DNA of 64,000 nt from Bacteroidia bacterium. GTDB lineage: Bacteria; Bacteroidota; Bacteroidia; J057. Of this stretch, positions 9,013-17,303 are shown in pieces; the first letter of the stretch is position 1; each line of letters begins with the position of its first letter. The stretch is taken from assembly GCA_022760475.1 (NCBI GenBank), contig JALEFZ010000088.1:372001-436000 (forward strand), in the 5' to 3' direction. The notes beneath the pieces were generated by a model. The model was not told where the DNA came from. It was given only the letters and a program-made list of their open reading frames with translations, and ran no database searches. Made by a program: the position numbers and the translations under genes.

Positions 9013-10352
9013 TAATTCAACCAGTTTTGCAGTGCGTTTTGGCACTCTGTGGGTTTGATGTCAATATAGATATTTTTCTTAGCCCTTTCTAGCCAATTCT
9101 CGAAATTCTCTGAGCGTTTAGCAAGAAGGGCAGCATTCCGGATTTTTTGATAATCCGTAGACAGATTAGGCCTATGAGGTCGAATTTTATTTTTCAAATA
9201 GACGATATGGAAGGCTTTTTCTCCTGTTGGAAGGGTATATTCCATAGGCTTCGAAATTTCCCCAGACTTCATTTCATCTACTTTGAAGTACATTTCTGCA
9301 TCCAAAGCATCCATTGGAATCCTTAGTTCCTGGGTCTGAGGATTAGAAATACATCCCCCACAGAATCTTGTCAGGCGATCCTGTGAGTACATCATGGCAG
9401 CCTGTTCAAAGGTTACGGTGTCGTTCTGGATGATGTCAAGGATCTTATTGAGGGAGTCCATAGCCAAGGAATCGCCATTGGTGGTTACCTTGAGGTTCTT
9501 CAGGATATGGCTGGCTGTCAAAACTTCCCCTTTTCTTTCGTGGAGTTTGACGATGTGTACACCAAATTCTGTTTCGAATGGGAGAGAGACTTCCCCTGGG
9601 CGCATGTTGAAAACCACATTTTCAAATTCTGGAACCATCACACTACGGCCGAATTCTCCCAAGTTTCCTTTTCTTTGGCGACCACCTGGCTCATCGGTAT
9701 ACCTTGCAGCCAACTCGCCAAAGTCAGCTCCTTCGTCCAGTACTTTTTCTCTTACTTCAATGAGCAATTCTTTGGCAGCTTTACGACTTTCGTCTGAGTA
9801 TGGAGGTTTGATCACAATGTGGTTCACCTGCACCTCAGCTGGAAGTAAACCAAGGCTGTCCTCAGGAATTTTTGCAAAAAATTTCTTTACCTCGTTAGGC
9901 GTGATGTCGGTGTCCGCTTCGATTACCCCTTGCATTCTCTGGATCAATAACTCATTTTTGATGTCCTCGCGAATATCTTGTCGAAATTGAGCTACAGACT
10001 TTCCATAAATCTCTGTAAACTGACTTGGATCAAGGTTACGCAATAGGGTGCTGATCCTTCTGTCAAGCTCTCCATCTACTTCTGCATCAGAAACTTCGAT
10101 ACTGTCCTGGCGAGCCTTGTTTAGCATGAGCTTGGAAACGATTAGGTTTTCCATGACCTGACATTTCATGGTGCCATTATCCTTTTGACCATTGATTATC
10201 AGGTAATTGTACTGGTTGTCTACATCTGACTGCAGGATAATATCCTCTCCAATCACAGCGATGATTTTATCCACTGTTTCCTGCCCCAAAGACATTGAGA
10301 ATGTCATAGCCAAAAGGGCTCCTGCCAACACAAAATTCTTCAACAGATTCAT
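9012..10352 (-). CDS. Periplasmic SurA-like parvulin chaperone/PPIase
   Basis: The 446-residue protein has a signal peptide ending near SMSLGQ, a SurA-type N-terminal chaperone region beginning VDKIIAVIGEDIILQSDVD, and a canonical parvulin domain around residues 175-275 (VNHIVIKPP, DFGELAARYTDEPGG, EFGVHIVKL). A second, weaker parvulin-like unit follows (ASHIL to AFHIVYLK, about 280-390) with an odd CGGC in it. SurA family members escort unfolded outer-membrane proteins. The gene is 15 bp behind the lipoprotein gene and overlaps the MoxR start by one base. Confidence 0.9.
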   Translation of the reverse strand: MNLLKNFVLAGALLAMTFSMSLGQETVDKIIAVIGEDIILQSDVDNQYNYLIINGQKDNGTMKCQVMENLIVSKLMLNKARQDSIEVSDAEVDGELDRRISTLLRNLDPSQFTEIYGKSVAQFRQDIREDIKNELLIQRMQGVIEADTDITPNEVKKFFAKIPEDSLGLLPAEVQVNHIVIKPPYSDESRKAAKELLIEVREKVLDEGADFGELAARYTDEPGGRQRKGNLGEFGRSVMVPEFENVVFNMRPGEVSLPFETEFGVHIVKLHERKGEVLTASHILKNLKVTTNGDSLAMDSLNKILDIIQNDTVTFEQAAMMYSQDRLTRFCGGCISNPQTQELRIPMDALDAEMYFKVDEMKSGEISKPMEYTLPTGEKAFHIVYLKNKIRPHRPNLSTDYQKIRNAALLAKRSENFENWLERAKKNIYIDIKPTECQNALQNWLN

Positions 10353-10367
10353 ATTTTAATTTTCTTC

Positions 10368-11267
10368 TTATTCTACCACTTGCTGAAAACGATTCGTCGC
10401 TCGAGCTTCTTCCACCAATCTGGAAATGGTCGCATCAATGAGGGCTTGCTTCCTTTGATTCTGAATAATGACCTCAATTTCATCTCTGACCATTATCAAC
10501 GGTAATACTTCTCCTTCTTTTACCACATCCAACATTTTGAAGAAGCAATAGGAAATGACATCGCCTTCTTGTTGTTGATATGGGTAAACATAATTGATGC
10601 TGGCTCTACGAATATTCCCAAAATAATATCCCTGGGAAAGGTCAAGAAGTTCTCCTTCTTTTCGATAGGTGCTGTCCATTTTATAGGTTTCAGCATCCTT
10701 GTTACACCATTCGATAAGTCGCTGAATTTCAGCTGCATCGCCTTCTTTTAGGGAGTTGATGATCCAATATTGGGCTGCTTTTGTTGTTTTGATATAAAAG
10801 AACTGGTAAAAGTTTGCCTCAGAAATGAATTTCTCAGAAAACTTATTGTAGTAATTTTTGATATCGCTTTCGCTGACCTCAAACTTTTCTGGATGAGAGT
10901 CTACCAGCCACTTGGCAAAATGTTGTTCCAGAAGTGTACTCTTATAGTTTTCCAATTGAGGAGCTACCTGGGCCTCCAGGTCAGGAACAGCCTTTAGGGC
11001 AGCTTCCTGAATCACCTGTTGCTTCAGCCAGCGTCTCACCACTTGTTGAGCATACTTCGCGCTGTCCTCCAAAGAATTGTAAGCCGGGAGGAAATGATTG
11101 ATTTGGTCAACCCTCAATTCCTTGTCTCCAAATGTGGCTACAATTTCGGAAGTTTTTCCAGCATCACTGGACTCACAGCCATTAAACAAAATAACTGTCG
11201 ATAAGACGGCAAGAGTAGCCAGTAGGTTGTATGGCTTATTTAAATAGTTTGGAGAAAGTTTTTTCAT
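10368..11267 (-). CDS. Parvulin-like/SurA-N-like lipoprotein
   Basis: This 299-residue protein has an N-terminal hydrophobic segment ending in a lipobox (LFNGC, Cys at about 31), so it is probably lipid-anchored in the envelope. The mature part starts with IVATFGDKELRVDQIN and has helical stretches like the SurA/PpiD chaperone domain. A recognisable parvulin core is weak: the histidine-bearing strands and the YGYHI-type end seen in its neighbours are absent. It is the middle member of a cluster with two clear parvulins, overlapping the upstream gene by 32 bp. It may work as a non-catalytic chaperone. Confidence 0.75.
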   Translation of the reverse strand: MKKLSPNYLNKPYNLLATLAVLSTVILFNGCESSDAGKTSEIVATFGDKELRVDQINHFLPAYNSLEDSAKYAQQVVRRWLKQQVIQEAALKAVPDLEAQVAPQLENYKSTLLEQHFAKWLVDSHPEKFEVSESDIKNYYNKFSEKFISEANFYQFFYIKTTKAAQYWIINSLKEGDAAEIQRLIEWCNKDAETYKMDSTYRKEGELLDLSQGYYFGNIRRASINYVYPYQQQEGDVISYCFFKMLDVVKEGEVLPLIMVRDEIEVIIQNQRKQALIDATISRLVEEARATNRFQQVVE

Positions 11268-13233
11268 TGATCTTAACAGGATATGTATTGGCTAACTCCT
11301 CTAGCCAGGTCTTTTCCAGGTAGTCCTGGTATCTGGTGATCGCAGCAGACTTTGCTTCATCAAAAGTTCTGATCCCTGCAGGTCGTTTTTCAGTTATTTT
11401 TACAGCCCTGAAGAAGTTTCCACTTTCTATGATGCCAGATATATGGCCTTCACCTTCTTCGAAAAGTGCTTCGTCAATCAAGCCCTGACCTTTTTCGTAG
11501 GTCATGGATGTAAGCCTGATGTTCAGGGGATTTTCGGCATTGAAGGCAGAGTCTATCTGAGCTTCAGTAGAACCTGCTTTCAGCATGGTCAAGGCTTTTG
11601 CCAAGGCATCCTTATCCGAAGAGCGATATTCCCTAACATCAATTCTTGCATCAGCTTTGAAAGAGTCCTTGTTAGACTCATAGAATGCCTGAAGGCCTGT
11701 GGTATCTTCTACCGCCTTTTTCCATACCTTTTTTTCCATCAAGGTAAACAAAAGGATACCATCTCTATATTCCTGAAGAAGATAGCGATATTCATCGTTC
11801 TTTTCAGGTAAAAGTTTTTCCTCGTAGGCCAATAATTCGCTTTCCAGGAAGTTGTTGTACACCTTATTCACAGCTGCAGAAATGGTGGATGAGGTATTTC
11901 GAGGACGTTTTTTTAGGTAAAAGTCAATCAAAGACTGAACAGTTGCTTTGTAATCTTTCCCCATGCTAAATAGAACCTGCTCATAAAGTCCTTTGTGAAG
12001 GGTGTCAGGTTTCCAGGATGCCCTTAGGAAATTTCCGTCTACCACCTTTTTGAAAGAGTCAAGCGGAGCTGCATAATCCTGGAATTTATTTTCTGTTTTG
12101 ATTCTATTCAGCAATGCCTTTTTGCTGATCTGAGAACGGCTATCCCTGGAGATTTTCTGCTTCAAGGCAGCTTTTGACTCATCGAAAGATCCTCTTTCAC
12201 TGACTTCAGTAACTTTCAGGATGTGGTATCCATAGCTGGTTTTGAAGGGTTCTGAGAAAGAACCTGCTTTCAACTGGTACTTATATTTTTCCATGGCAGG
12301 AAGAAGTCTGTTTGTTCCCAGGTCTCCTCCGCGTTTGGCAGTATTGGGGTCGTCAGAATATTGTTGTGCCAATTCTGCAAAATCACCTCCAGATTTCAGC
12401 TTTTCGTAAATTTCATTGATGATTTCCTTGGCTTTCTCATCATTAGAAGCACTGTACCTGTCTCCAACCCTGACGATGATGTGCGCAGCACGCTTCGTGC
12501 CTTCATTCGAAATGCGATCATTGACCTTTACCAGGTGGTATCCAAACTGGGTGCGTACTGGCATGGAAACTTCTCCGACCTTGGTATTGTAGGCAGCAGA
12601 TTCGAATGGATAGACCATGGCAAATGCAGAGAAGTAACCCAGGTTGCCTTCATTCTTGGAAGCCGAAGGGTCCTCTGAATATTTCTTGGCCATTTCAGCG
12701 AAATCCTTGTCATGAACCATGATGGAATCCCTGATCTCTAGGAGGTTGTTATATTTTGCGAGGGTATCGTCTGGACTTGCATCCTCAGCTAGCCTGATTA
12801 GCAGGTGGGAAGCATCAATCAGGTATCCTGATCTATCATATGCTTCTTGAATCAGTTTGTCCTCTACATCTTTGGCCGAAAGGTAGGGTTGAACAAGCTG
12901 CTTCCGGTATTGCTCAAACTCTCTTTTGAAAGCTGTAGTATTTTGTAGGCCTTCTGCTTCGGCAGCAAAAACCTTTCTTTTGAAGTTGACATATAGATCA
13001 AGATACTCGCGGTATTGTTCAGGTGTATGCGTTTTTACATTTTCCTTTCCTCCGTTGCTGTTATTTTTTGCATATACTCTTTCAAACTCATCCTTGGATA
13101 CTGTCTCCTTGTCAAAGGTTAAGAGTACTTTTGATTTTTTCTTTTTTTTCTTGCTCTGAGCAAGGGATTGTCCTGAAAATCCTATGGTAAAAATTAAGAA
13201 AACAGGAATGAGTAAGAAGTAATTCCGCTTCAT
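11236..13233 (-). CDS. Secreted parvulin-type PPIase with two rotamase domains
   Basis: About 665 residues, beginning with a signal peptide (MKRNYFLLIPVFLIFTIGF) and a lysine-rich linker after the predicted cleavage. Two parvulin domains are plain: about 140-240 (ASHLLIRL, EMAKKYSEDPSAS, FGYHLVKV) and 250-345 (AAHIIVRV, ELAQQYSDDPNTA, YGYHILKV). The long C-terminal half is helical and without a known motif. The role is prolyl isomerisation and chaperoning of envelope proteins. It is the first gene of the four-gene minus-strand unit. ATG at 13233 is preferred to one 12 bp upstream because the charged signal-peptide start follows it directly. Confidence 0.9.
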   Translation of the reverse strand: MKRNYFLLIPVFLIFTIGFSGQSLAQSKKKKKKSKVLLTFDKETVSKDEFERVYAKNNSNGGKENVKTHTPEQYREYLDLYVNFKRKVFAAEAEGLQNTTAFKREFEQYRKQLVQPYLSAKDVEDKLIQEAYDRSGYLIDASHLLIRLAEDASPDDTLAKYNNLLEIRDSIMVHDKDFAEMAKKYSEDPSASKNEGNLGYFSAFAMVYPFESAAYNTKVGEVSMPVRTQFGYHLVKVNDRISNEGTKRAAHIIVRVGDRYSASNDEKAKEIINEIYEKLKSGGDFAELAQQYSDDPNTAKRGGDLGTNRLLPAMEKYKYQLKAGSFSEPFKTSYGYHILKVTEVSERGSFDESKAALKQKISRDSRSQISKKALLNRIKTENKFQDYAAPLDSFKKVVDGNFLRASWKPDTLHKGLYEQVLFSMGKDYKATVQSLIDFYLKKRPRNTSSTISAAVNKVYNNFLESELLAYEEKLLPEKNDEYRYLLQEYRDGILLFTLMEKKVWKKAVEDTTGLQAFYESNKDSFKADARIDVREYRSSDKDALAKALTMLKAGSTEAQIDSAFNAENPLNIRLTSMTYEKGQGLIDEALFEEGEGHISGIIESGNFFRAVKITEKRPAGIRTFDEAKSAAITRYQDYLEKTWLEELANTYPVKINEKTFSKLFK

Positions 13234-13271
13234 ACTAGGGATCATTGTGTTAAGCTTTGATTTTGGCTGGA

Positions 13272-13279
13272 CAAATTTA
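13272..13279 (-). promoter_or_regulatory. Possible -7 box of the parvulin operon
   Basis: On the minus strand the octamer TAAATTTG matches the Bacteroidota -7 consensus TAnnTTTG, 38 bp before the start codon. I found no clear TTTG -33 element at the usual distance. Confidence 0.35.
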
Positions 13280-13444
13280 GCAAACCTGATTGATTTAAGA
13301 AATTTGGGACAATAAGCGTTCCAGCCAAATGATATAAAAGTAAGAAAGAGTTAAAATTATGTGAATACCTTCTCTACTTTGCACAATTTTTGCCAAGCGG
13401 TGAAGTTCATTCATTTAGATGAACCCTCAATTCAATATTTTCCC

Positions 13445-13452
13445 TAATTTTG
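13445..13452 (+). promoter_or_regulatory. Possible -7 box for grpE-dnaJ
   Basis: TAATTTTG matches the TAnnTTTG consensus exactly and lies 88 bp before the chosen grpE start. The spacing to any -33 TTTG is poor, so this is only a candidate. Confidence 0.35.
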
Positions 13453-13540
13453 CGCGGGTCATGCCAAGCAGACAGGCAATCTTGCCATCTTGTCAATGGC
13501 ACAAATTGTGTTGAAAACACAACAGCTGTTTCAAATTGAA

Positions 13541-14215
13541 ATGAATAAGGATATGCAGGATAACATCAACGATCAAGAACTAGACAATAAGGAAACAAAC
13601 ATTCCTATTGAGGAAGAGCAAGAAAAAGGCTCAGATCCAGTAGAGGGAGAAGTTGATGTCAAAGTTGATTCCTCCTCTAAGAACAAAAAGGGAAAGGAAA
13701 AGGACATATCTTCTGAAGATATTCCCAACCTCGATGCTGCCATGAAGGCCATTGCAGAGTTGAAATTGGAGTTGAGAGAGACGAAAAAGGAGATGGATGA
13801 GCACAAAAGCACCGCACTACGACTCCAGGCAGACTTTATCAATTTCAGAAAAAGGAAAGATAAAGAAATGGGTGATACTGTCCGTTTTGCTAATGAAGAC
13901 CTTATCAAAGAACTACTTCCCGTGCTGGATAACTTTGATCGTACCCTGGATGCCATTGAAAAGACTGACAATCTGGCAGCTATCAAAGAGGGAATTACCC
14001 TGGTAAGCAACAGCATGAGGAGACAATTGACCAAAATTGGTCTTGAACCCATTGAAAGCAAAGGCAAATCTTTTGATGTAAATCTTCACGATGCCATTAC
14101 TTCTATTCCTGTTGAGGAAGAAGAAAAGAAGGGAGTGGTTGTAGATGAGATTGAAAAGGGATACAAACTTAAAGATAAGGTAATCAGATTTTCTAAGGTT
14201 GTTGTAGGAGAGTAA
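13541..14215 (+). CDS. grpE: GrpE nucleotide exchange factor
   Basis: GrpE releases ADP from DnaK in the cytosolic Hsp70 cycle. The 224-residue protein has a long acidic and lysine-rich N-terminal tail (residues 1-75), a long helix for dimerisation (AALRLQADFINFRKRKDKE), the conserved LLPVLDNFDRTL segment, and the beta-domain end (FDVNLHDAITS, GYKLKDKVIRFSKVVV). Two upstream in-frame ATGs exist; 13541 is chosen because the polar tail starts there. It is followed 55 bp later by dnaJ, the usual pairing. No dnaK is in the window. Confidence 0.95.
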   Translation: MNKDMQDNINDQELDNKETNIPIEEEQEKGSDPVEGEVDVKVDSSSKNKKGKEKDISSEDIPNLDAAMKAIAELKLELRETKKEMDEHKSTALRLQADFINFRKRKDKEMGDTVRFANEDLIKELLPVLDNFDRTLDAIEKTDNLAAIKEGITLVSNSMRRQLTKIGLEPIESKGKSFDVNLHDAITSIPVEEEEKKGVVVDEIEKGYKLKDKVIRFSKVVVGE

Positions 14216-14270
14216 GGAGAAGAAGTTCCCAGTAAGCAGGAAAAATCAAAAAACGTAATTTGCAAGCCTC

Positions 14271-15419
14271 ATGGCAAAGAGAGATTATTATGAAGTGTTG
14301 GGCGTAGGCAAGGACGCTTCTAAGGATGAAATGAAAAAGGCCTATAGAAAATTGGCCCTCAAATATCACCCAGACAAAAACCCGGATGATAAGGAGGCCG
14401 AGGCCAAGTTCAAGGAGGCTGCCGAAGCTTATGAGGTATTAAGCGACGAACAAAAACGTTCTCAGTATGATCGATTTGGTCATGCGGGCGTAGGAGGTGC
14501 CGGAGGATACGGTGGCTCTGCAGGCTTCGAAGATATATTCAGTCAATTCAGTGATATTTTTGGCGACAGCGCCTTCGGCGATATTTTTGGCCGTACGGGC
14601 GGTGGCGGAAGACGCAGAAGAAGAGGACAAAGGGGGTCTGACATCAGAGTCAAACTTAAGGTTGACCTTGAGCAGGTGGCCAATGGTGTTGATAAAAAAA
14701 TAAAAATCCCAAGGCAAGTTTCTTGTGAAGCCTGCTATGGTACAGGAGCTGAAAATGGCACCTCCTTTACTACATGCCCTACCTGCCAAGGTACAGGTGA
14801 GATCAGGCAACAGGCTGGCGGAGGCTTTTTCCAACAGATTGTAGTAACCGCCTGCCCCACCTGTAGAGGGGAAGGCCGGATCATCGCAAGGAGCTGTAAT
14901 GTCTGCCAAGGAACTGGTAGAAATGAGGTGGAGGATGTCATCAGTGTGAAAATACCACCAGGAGTGATGGGAGGTATGAACCTGAAAATGGAAGGCAAAG
15001 GAAATGCAGGTCTCCGAGGTGGTCCCAGTGGTGACCTGATTATTCAAATTGAAGAAGAAGATTCTAAAATTTTTGACAGAGACGGCGACAACCTCATCCA
15101 CGAACTCTTTATTAGTTTTCCCGATGCCGCTCTGGGGACCAAAGTAGAAGTTCCTACCCTAGATGGAAAGGTGAGAATTAACCTCCCCTCAGGTACACAA
15201 AGTGGAAAAGTTGTAAGATTAAAAGGAAAAGGCTTACCCAATATCAATGGTTATGGCGTGGGGAATCTTTTGGTTCACATCAATGTGTGGACTCCCGAAA
15301 ATCTTAATTCAGAGGAACGTAAGTGGTTGGAGAAAATGAAAAACTCAGATAATTTTCAGCCCAATCCCACAAGTGAGCAAAAAGGTCTCTTCTCTAAAAT
15401 CAGAGACTTTTTCAACTAA
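14271..15419 (+). CDS. dnaJ: DnaJ (Hsp40) co-chaperone
   Basis: DnaJ brings substrates to DnaK and stimulates its ATPase. The 382-residue protein is complete: J domain with His33-Pro34-Asp35, a Gly/Phe-rich linker (about 75-115), four zinc repeats (CEACYGTG, CPTCQGTG, CPTCRGEG, CNVCQGTG), and the two beta-sandwich C-terminal domains (IPPGVMGG; GTQSGKVVRLKGKGLP). CPTCRGEG has Glu where Gly-x-Gly is usual, which is common. It is the second gene of the grpE-dnaJ unit and is followed by a terminator. Confidence 0.97.
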   Translation: MAKRDYYEVLGVGKDASKDEMKKAYRKLALKYHPDKNPDDKEAEAKFKEAAEAYEVLSDEQKRSQYDRFGHAGVGGAGGYGGSAGFEDIFSQFSDIFGDSAFGDIFGRTGGGGRRRRRGQRGSDIRVKLKVDLEQVANGVDKKIKIPRQVSCEACYGTGAENGTSFTTCPTCQGTGEIRQQAGGGFFQQIVVTACPTCRGEGRIIARSCNVCQGTGRNEVEDVISVKIPPGVMGGMNLKMEGKGNAGLRGGPSGDLIIQIEEEDSKIFDRDGDNLIHELFISFPDAALGTKVEVPTLDGKVRINLPSGTQSGKVVRLKGKGLPNINGYGVGNLLVHINVWTPENLNSEERKWLEKMKNSDNFQPNPTSEQKGLFSKIRDFFN

Positions 15420-15442
15420 AGGATAAATTGTTCATGTTGGTT

Positions 15443-15478
15443 AAAGCGAATGAGTCCCTGGGCTTGTTCGCTTTTTTT
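15443..15478 (+). terminator. Terminator of grpE-dnaJ
   Basis: An 8-bp stem (AAAGCGAA and TTCGCTTT) with a 16-base loop is followed by a run of seven T, starting 24 bp after the dnaJ stop. Confidence 0.8.
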
Positions 15479-15564
15479 GTTAGCTGAATGTCAAAGGATC
15501 ATTTCAATCGTGCTTTGTAAGAACCCTGGTTGAGAATTTTTAATCTACCAAATTATTAAGTCTT

Positions 15565-17262
15565 ATGAAGAAGTTTGAGAGGCCATTTAAAATCTTTAAA
15601 GAATCTCCCAAAAACCTGATCTTTACAGGGGGAGAACCTGTCTTTAGCATCAGAGATGCCTACCTTAGGTTGAGCACCCGAAAAATCAGAATCCTTATGG
15701 TTGTAGATACCTCTGTAGAAATCGGAGTGAATGATGGTTTTGGGATAGGAAGAGTAACCGAACTGCTAAGGGAAACCAGGGTTGGTTGTACCGAGTTTAT
15801 CGTAGACATTGCCCAGAGGCCCACGGTCTTTGGTGGAGATCCAGGGGACTTGGTCGTGAACAATGCTGCCGGACCCGGAGAAGCAAAATACTATAACTTC
15901 AGGTTCAACTCGGTTCATGATGGAGAGCTCATCCTGGACAATTATCATGAAATGTTCCTGTTTGGTTTTGCACCAGACAACTTTGCGGGGCCTGACACCC
16001 GAATTACAGATCATTATTGGCATACGACTGACGATGAGTTGGAAGTAATCGAAGACTGGATGAATGCAGGGGGAGGAATCTTTGCAACAGGAGACCACGA
16101 TTACCTGGGTGCCTCCATGTGTCATCAGATTCCGAGGGTTGGAACCATGAGAAAATGGACCAATGCAGACGGAGTACCTCCAATCGATGGACCTACAAGA
16201 TTGGATACCAACGTCCCGGTAAGCGTAGGGCAAATCAATGGCTCTATCGATATACCTAATTTTAATGAAAGCGACGGGGTGCCCCAGCTCATAGAGTGGA
16301 TTCCTATGCGTACCATTCAGAGTGGGTTGTTTCAGACCAAGTATCCCCACGAAATCCTTTGCCACCCTACCCATGGCGTAATTAATGTCATGCCTGATCA
16401 CCCACATGAAGGTTGTTGTGTAGAACCTGGAGATATTAATTTCAATGCTAATGTCAAGTACGGTACTTCCAAGGAGTATCCTGTCCTGGATGGCTTTCAG
16501 CCAAAGCCCAGAATCATTGCATATGGCAACATCAAGGCAAAAGATAATCATCAAAAAGGATCGGTCAATGCCGCAAGATTTCCGATGATCAGTGTCTACG
16601 ACGGCAGAGAAAATAACACGTCCAATACAGGCAGGGTAGTGGTTGATTCTACCTGGCACCATTGGTTTAACCTGAACCTGGTAGGACTGGAAGCTGCTGA
16701 CGACCAAACAAATTGGGAGAAAATCAGCCGTTTTTTTGTAAATATTGCCGTTTGGATTGCTCCCAAAAATATATTCAGGGAGTATTGCTGGTGGGAATTA
16801 CTCAGACAACACTTCACTTATCCTGCATTGCGTGAGATTCAGCCCAGGACCCCCATTTTAGAGGTTGGAATTACCTTAAGGGATTCACTGACAAGGTCTT
16901 TTGGAAAATGTGGGGTGACAAATCTGGTTTATACACACATTTGCCAGATTCGTCCGTCCATTTGTGAAATTTACCAGATTCCTGAATTCCCAGACCCACT
17001 TGACCCCATCTGTCTGACATGCCCGCCTTTTGAAATTCTTGAGGCCCTTGTACTTGGGAATATTTTTCGCCAAACAGAGAAGTTGGCAAGTAGTATCAAA
17101 GAGGTTCTCTACAGCCAGAAAAAGAATGTGAAAGTTGGAGTACAGATAGAGGAGCTTGAAAAGCTCGCTTTGGAAGGTACCGAAAAGGGAGTAGAACTCT
17201 TTGCCAATCAAGTCCAGAAAGGATTTGATGAAATTGGGAAAAAGATAAATTCTCGTTACTAG
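15565..17262 (+). CDS. Unrecognised 565-residue cytoplasmic protein, GATase/ThuA-like N-terminal part
   Basis: No signal peptide and no membrane helix. After a short basic N terminus, a Rossmann-like alternation appears: IRILMVVDTS (residues 41-50), then MFLFGFAPDN, VIEDWMNAGGGIFATGDHDYLG (FATGDHD at 173-179), which recalls the strand-then-nucleophile-elbow layout of ThuA/class I glutamine-amidotransferase-like folds. A following cysteine (Cys185 in GASMCHQIPRVG) could be functional. The last third has several cysteines (CGVTN, HICQ, SICE, ICLTC) and a helical tail. I do not recognise the family. It stands alone between the dnaJ terminator and its own terminator, which suggests single-gene transcription. 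Confidence 0.8.
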   Translation: MKKFERPFKIFKESPKNLIFTGGEPVFSIRDAYLRLSTRKIRILMVVDTSVEIGVNDGFGIGRVTELLRETRVGCTEFIVDIAQRPTVFGGDPGDLVVNNAAGPGEAKYYNFRFNSVHDGELILDNYHEMFLFGFAPDNFAGPDTRITDHYWHTTDDELEVIEDWMNAGGGIFATGDHDYLGASMCHQIPRVGTMRKWTNADGVPPIDGPTRLDTNVPVSVGQINGSIDIPNFNESDGVPQLIEWIPMRTIQSGLFQTKYPHEILCHPTHGVINVMPDHPHEGCCVEPGDINFNANVKYGTSKEYPVLDGFQPKPRIIAYGNIKAKDNHQKGSVNAARFPMISVYDGRENNTSNTGRVVVDSTWHHWFNLNLVGLEAADDQTNWEKISRFFVNIAVWIAPKNIFREYCWWELLRQHFTYPALREIQPRTPILEVGITLRDSLTRSFGKCGVTNLVYTHICQIRPSICEIYQIPEFPDPLDPICLTCPPFEILEALVLGNIFRQTEKLASSIKEVLYSQKKNVKVGVQIEELEKLALEGTEKGVELFANQVQKGFDEIGKKINSRY

Positions 17263-17274
17263 TATTTCTGTGCG

Positions 17275-17303
17275 GCAGGTGCAACTTTGCACCTGCTATT
17301 TTT
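17275..17303 (+). terminator. Terminator of the 565-residue protein gene
   Basis: A 10-bp inverted repeat (GCAGGTGCAA and TTGCACCTGC, 2-base centre, so effectively 8 bp with a 6-base loop) is followed by a T-rich run. It begins 12 bp after the stop and abuts the stop codon of the opposing M16 gene, so it could act on both. Confidence 0.8.

Noticed and set aside
9394..9990. Plus-strand frame opposite the SurA-like gene
   Set aside because: It is a shadow of the parvulin codons with no signal or domain.
13573..14067. Minus-strand frame opposite grpE
   Set aside because: It is Ser/Leu-rich because it mirrors Glu/Lys codons of GrpE.
14439..15101. Long minus-strand frame opposite dnaJ
   Set aside because: It is composed of the complement of conserved dnaJ codons and has no motif.
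15766..16707. Long open frame on the minus strand, opposite the 565-residue gene
   Set aside because: It has no start context, domain or signal, while the plus-strand gene shows a coherent fold, leader and terminator.
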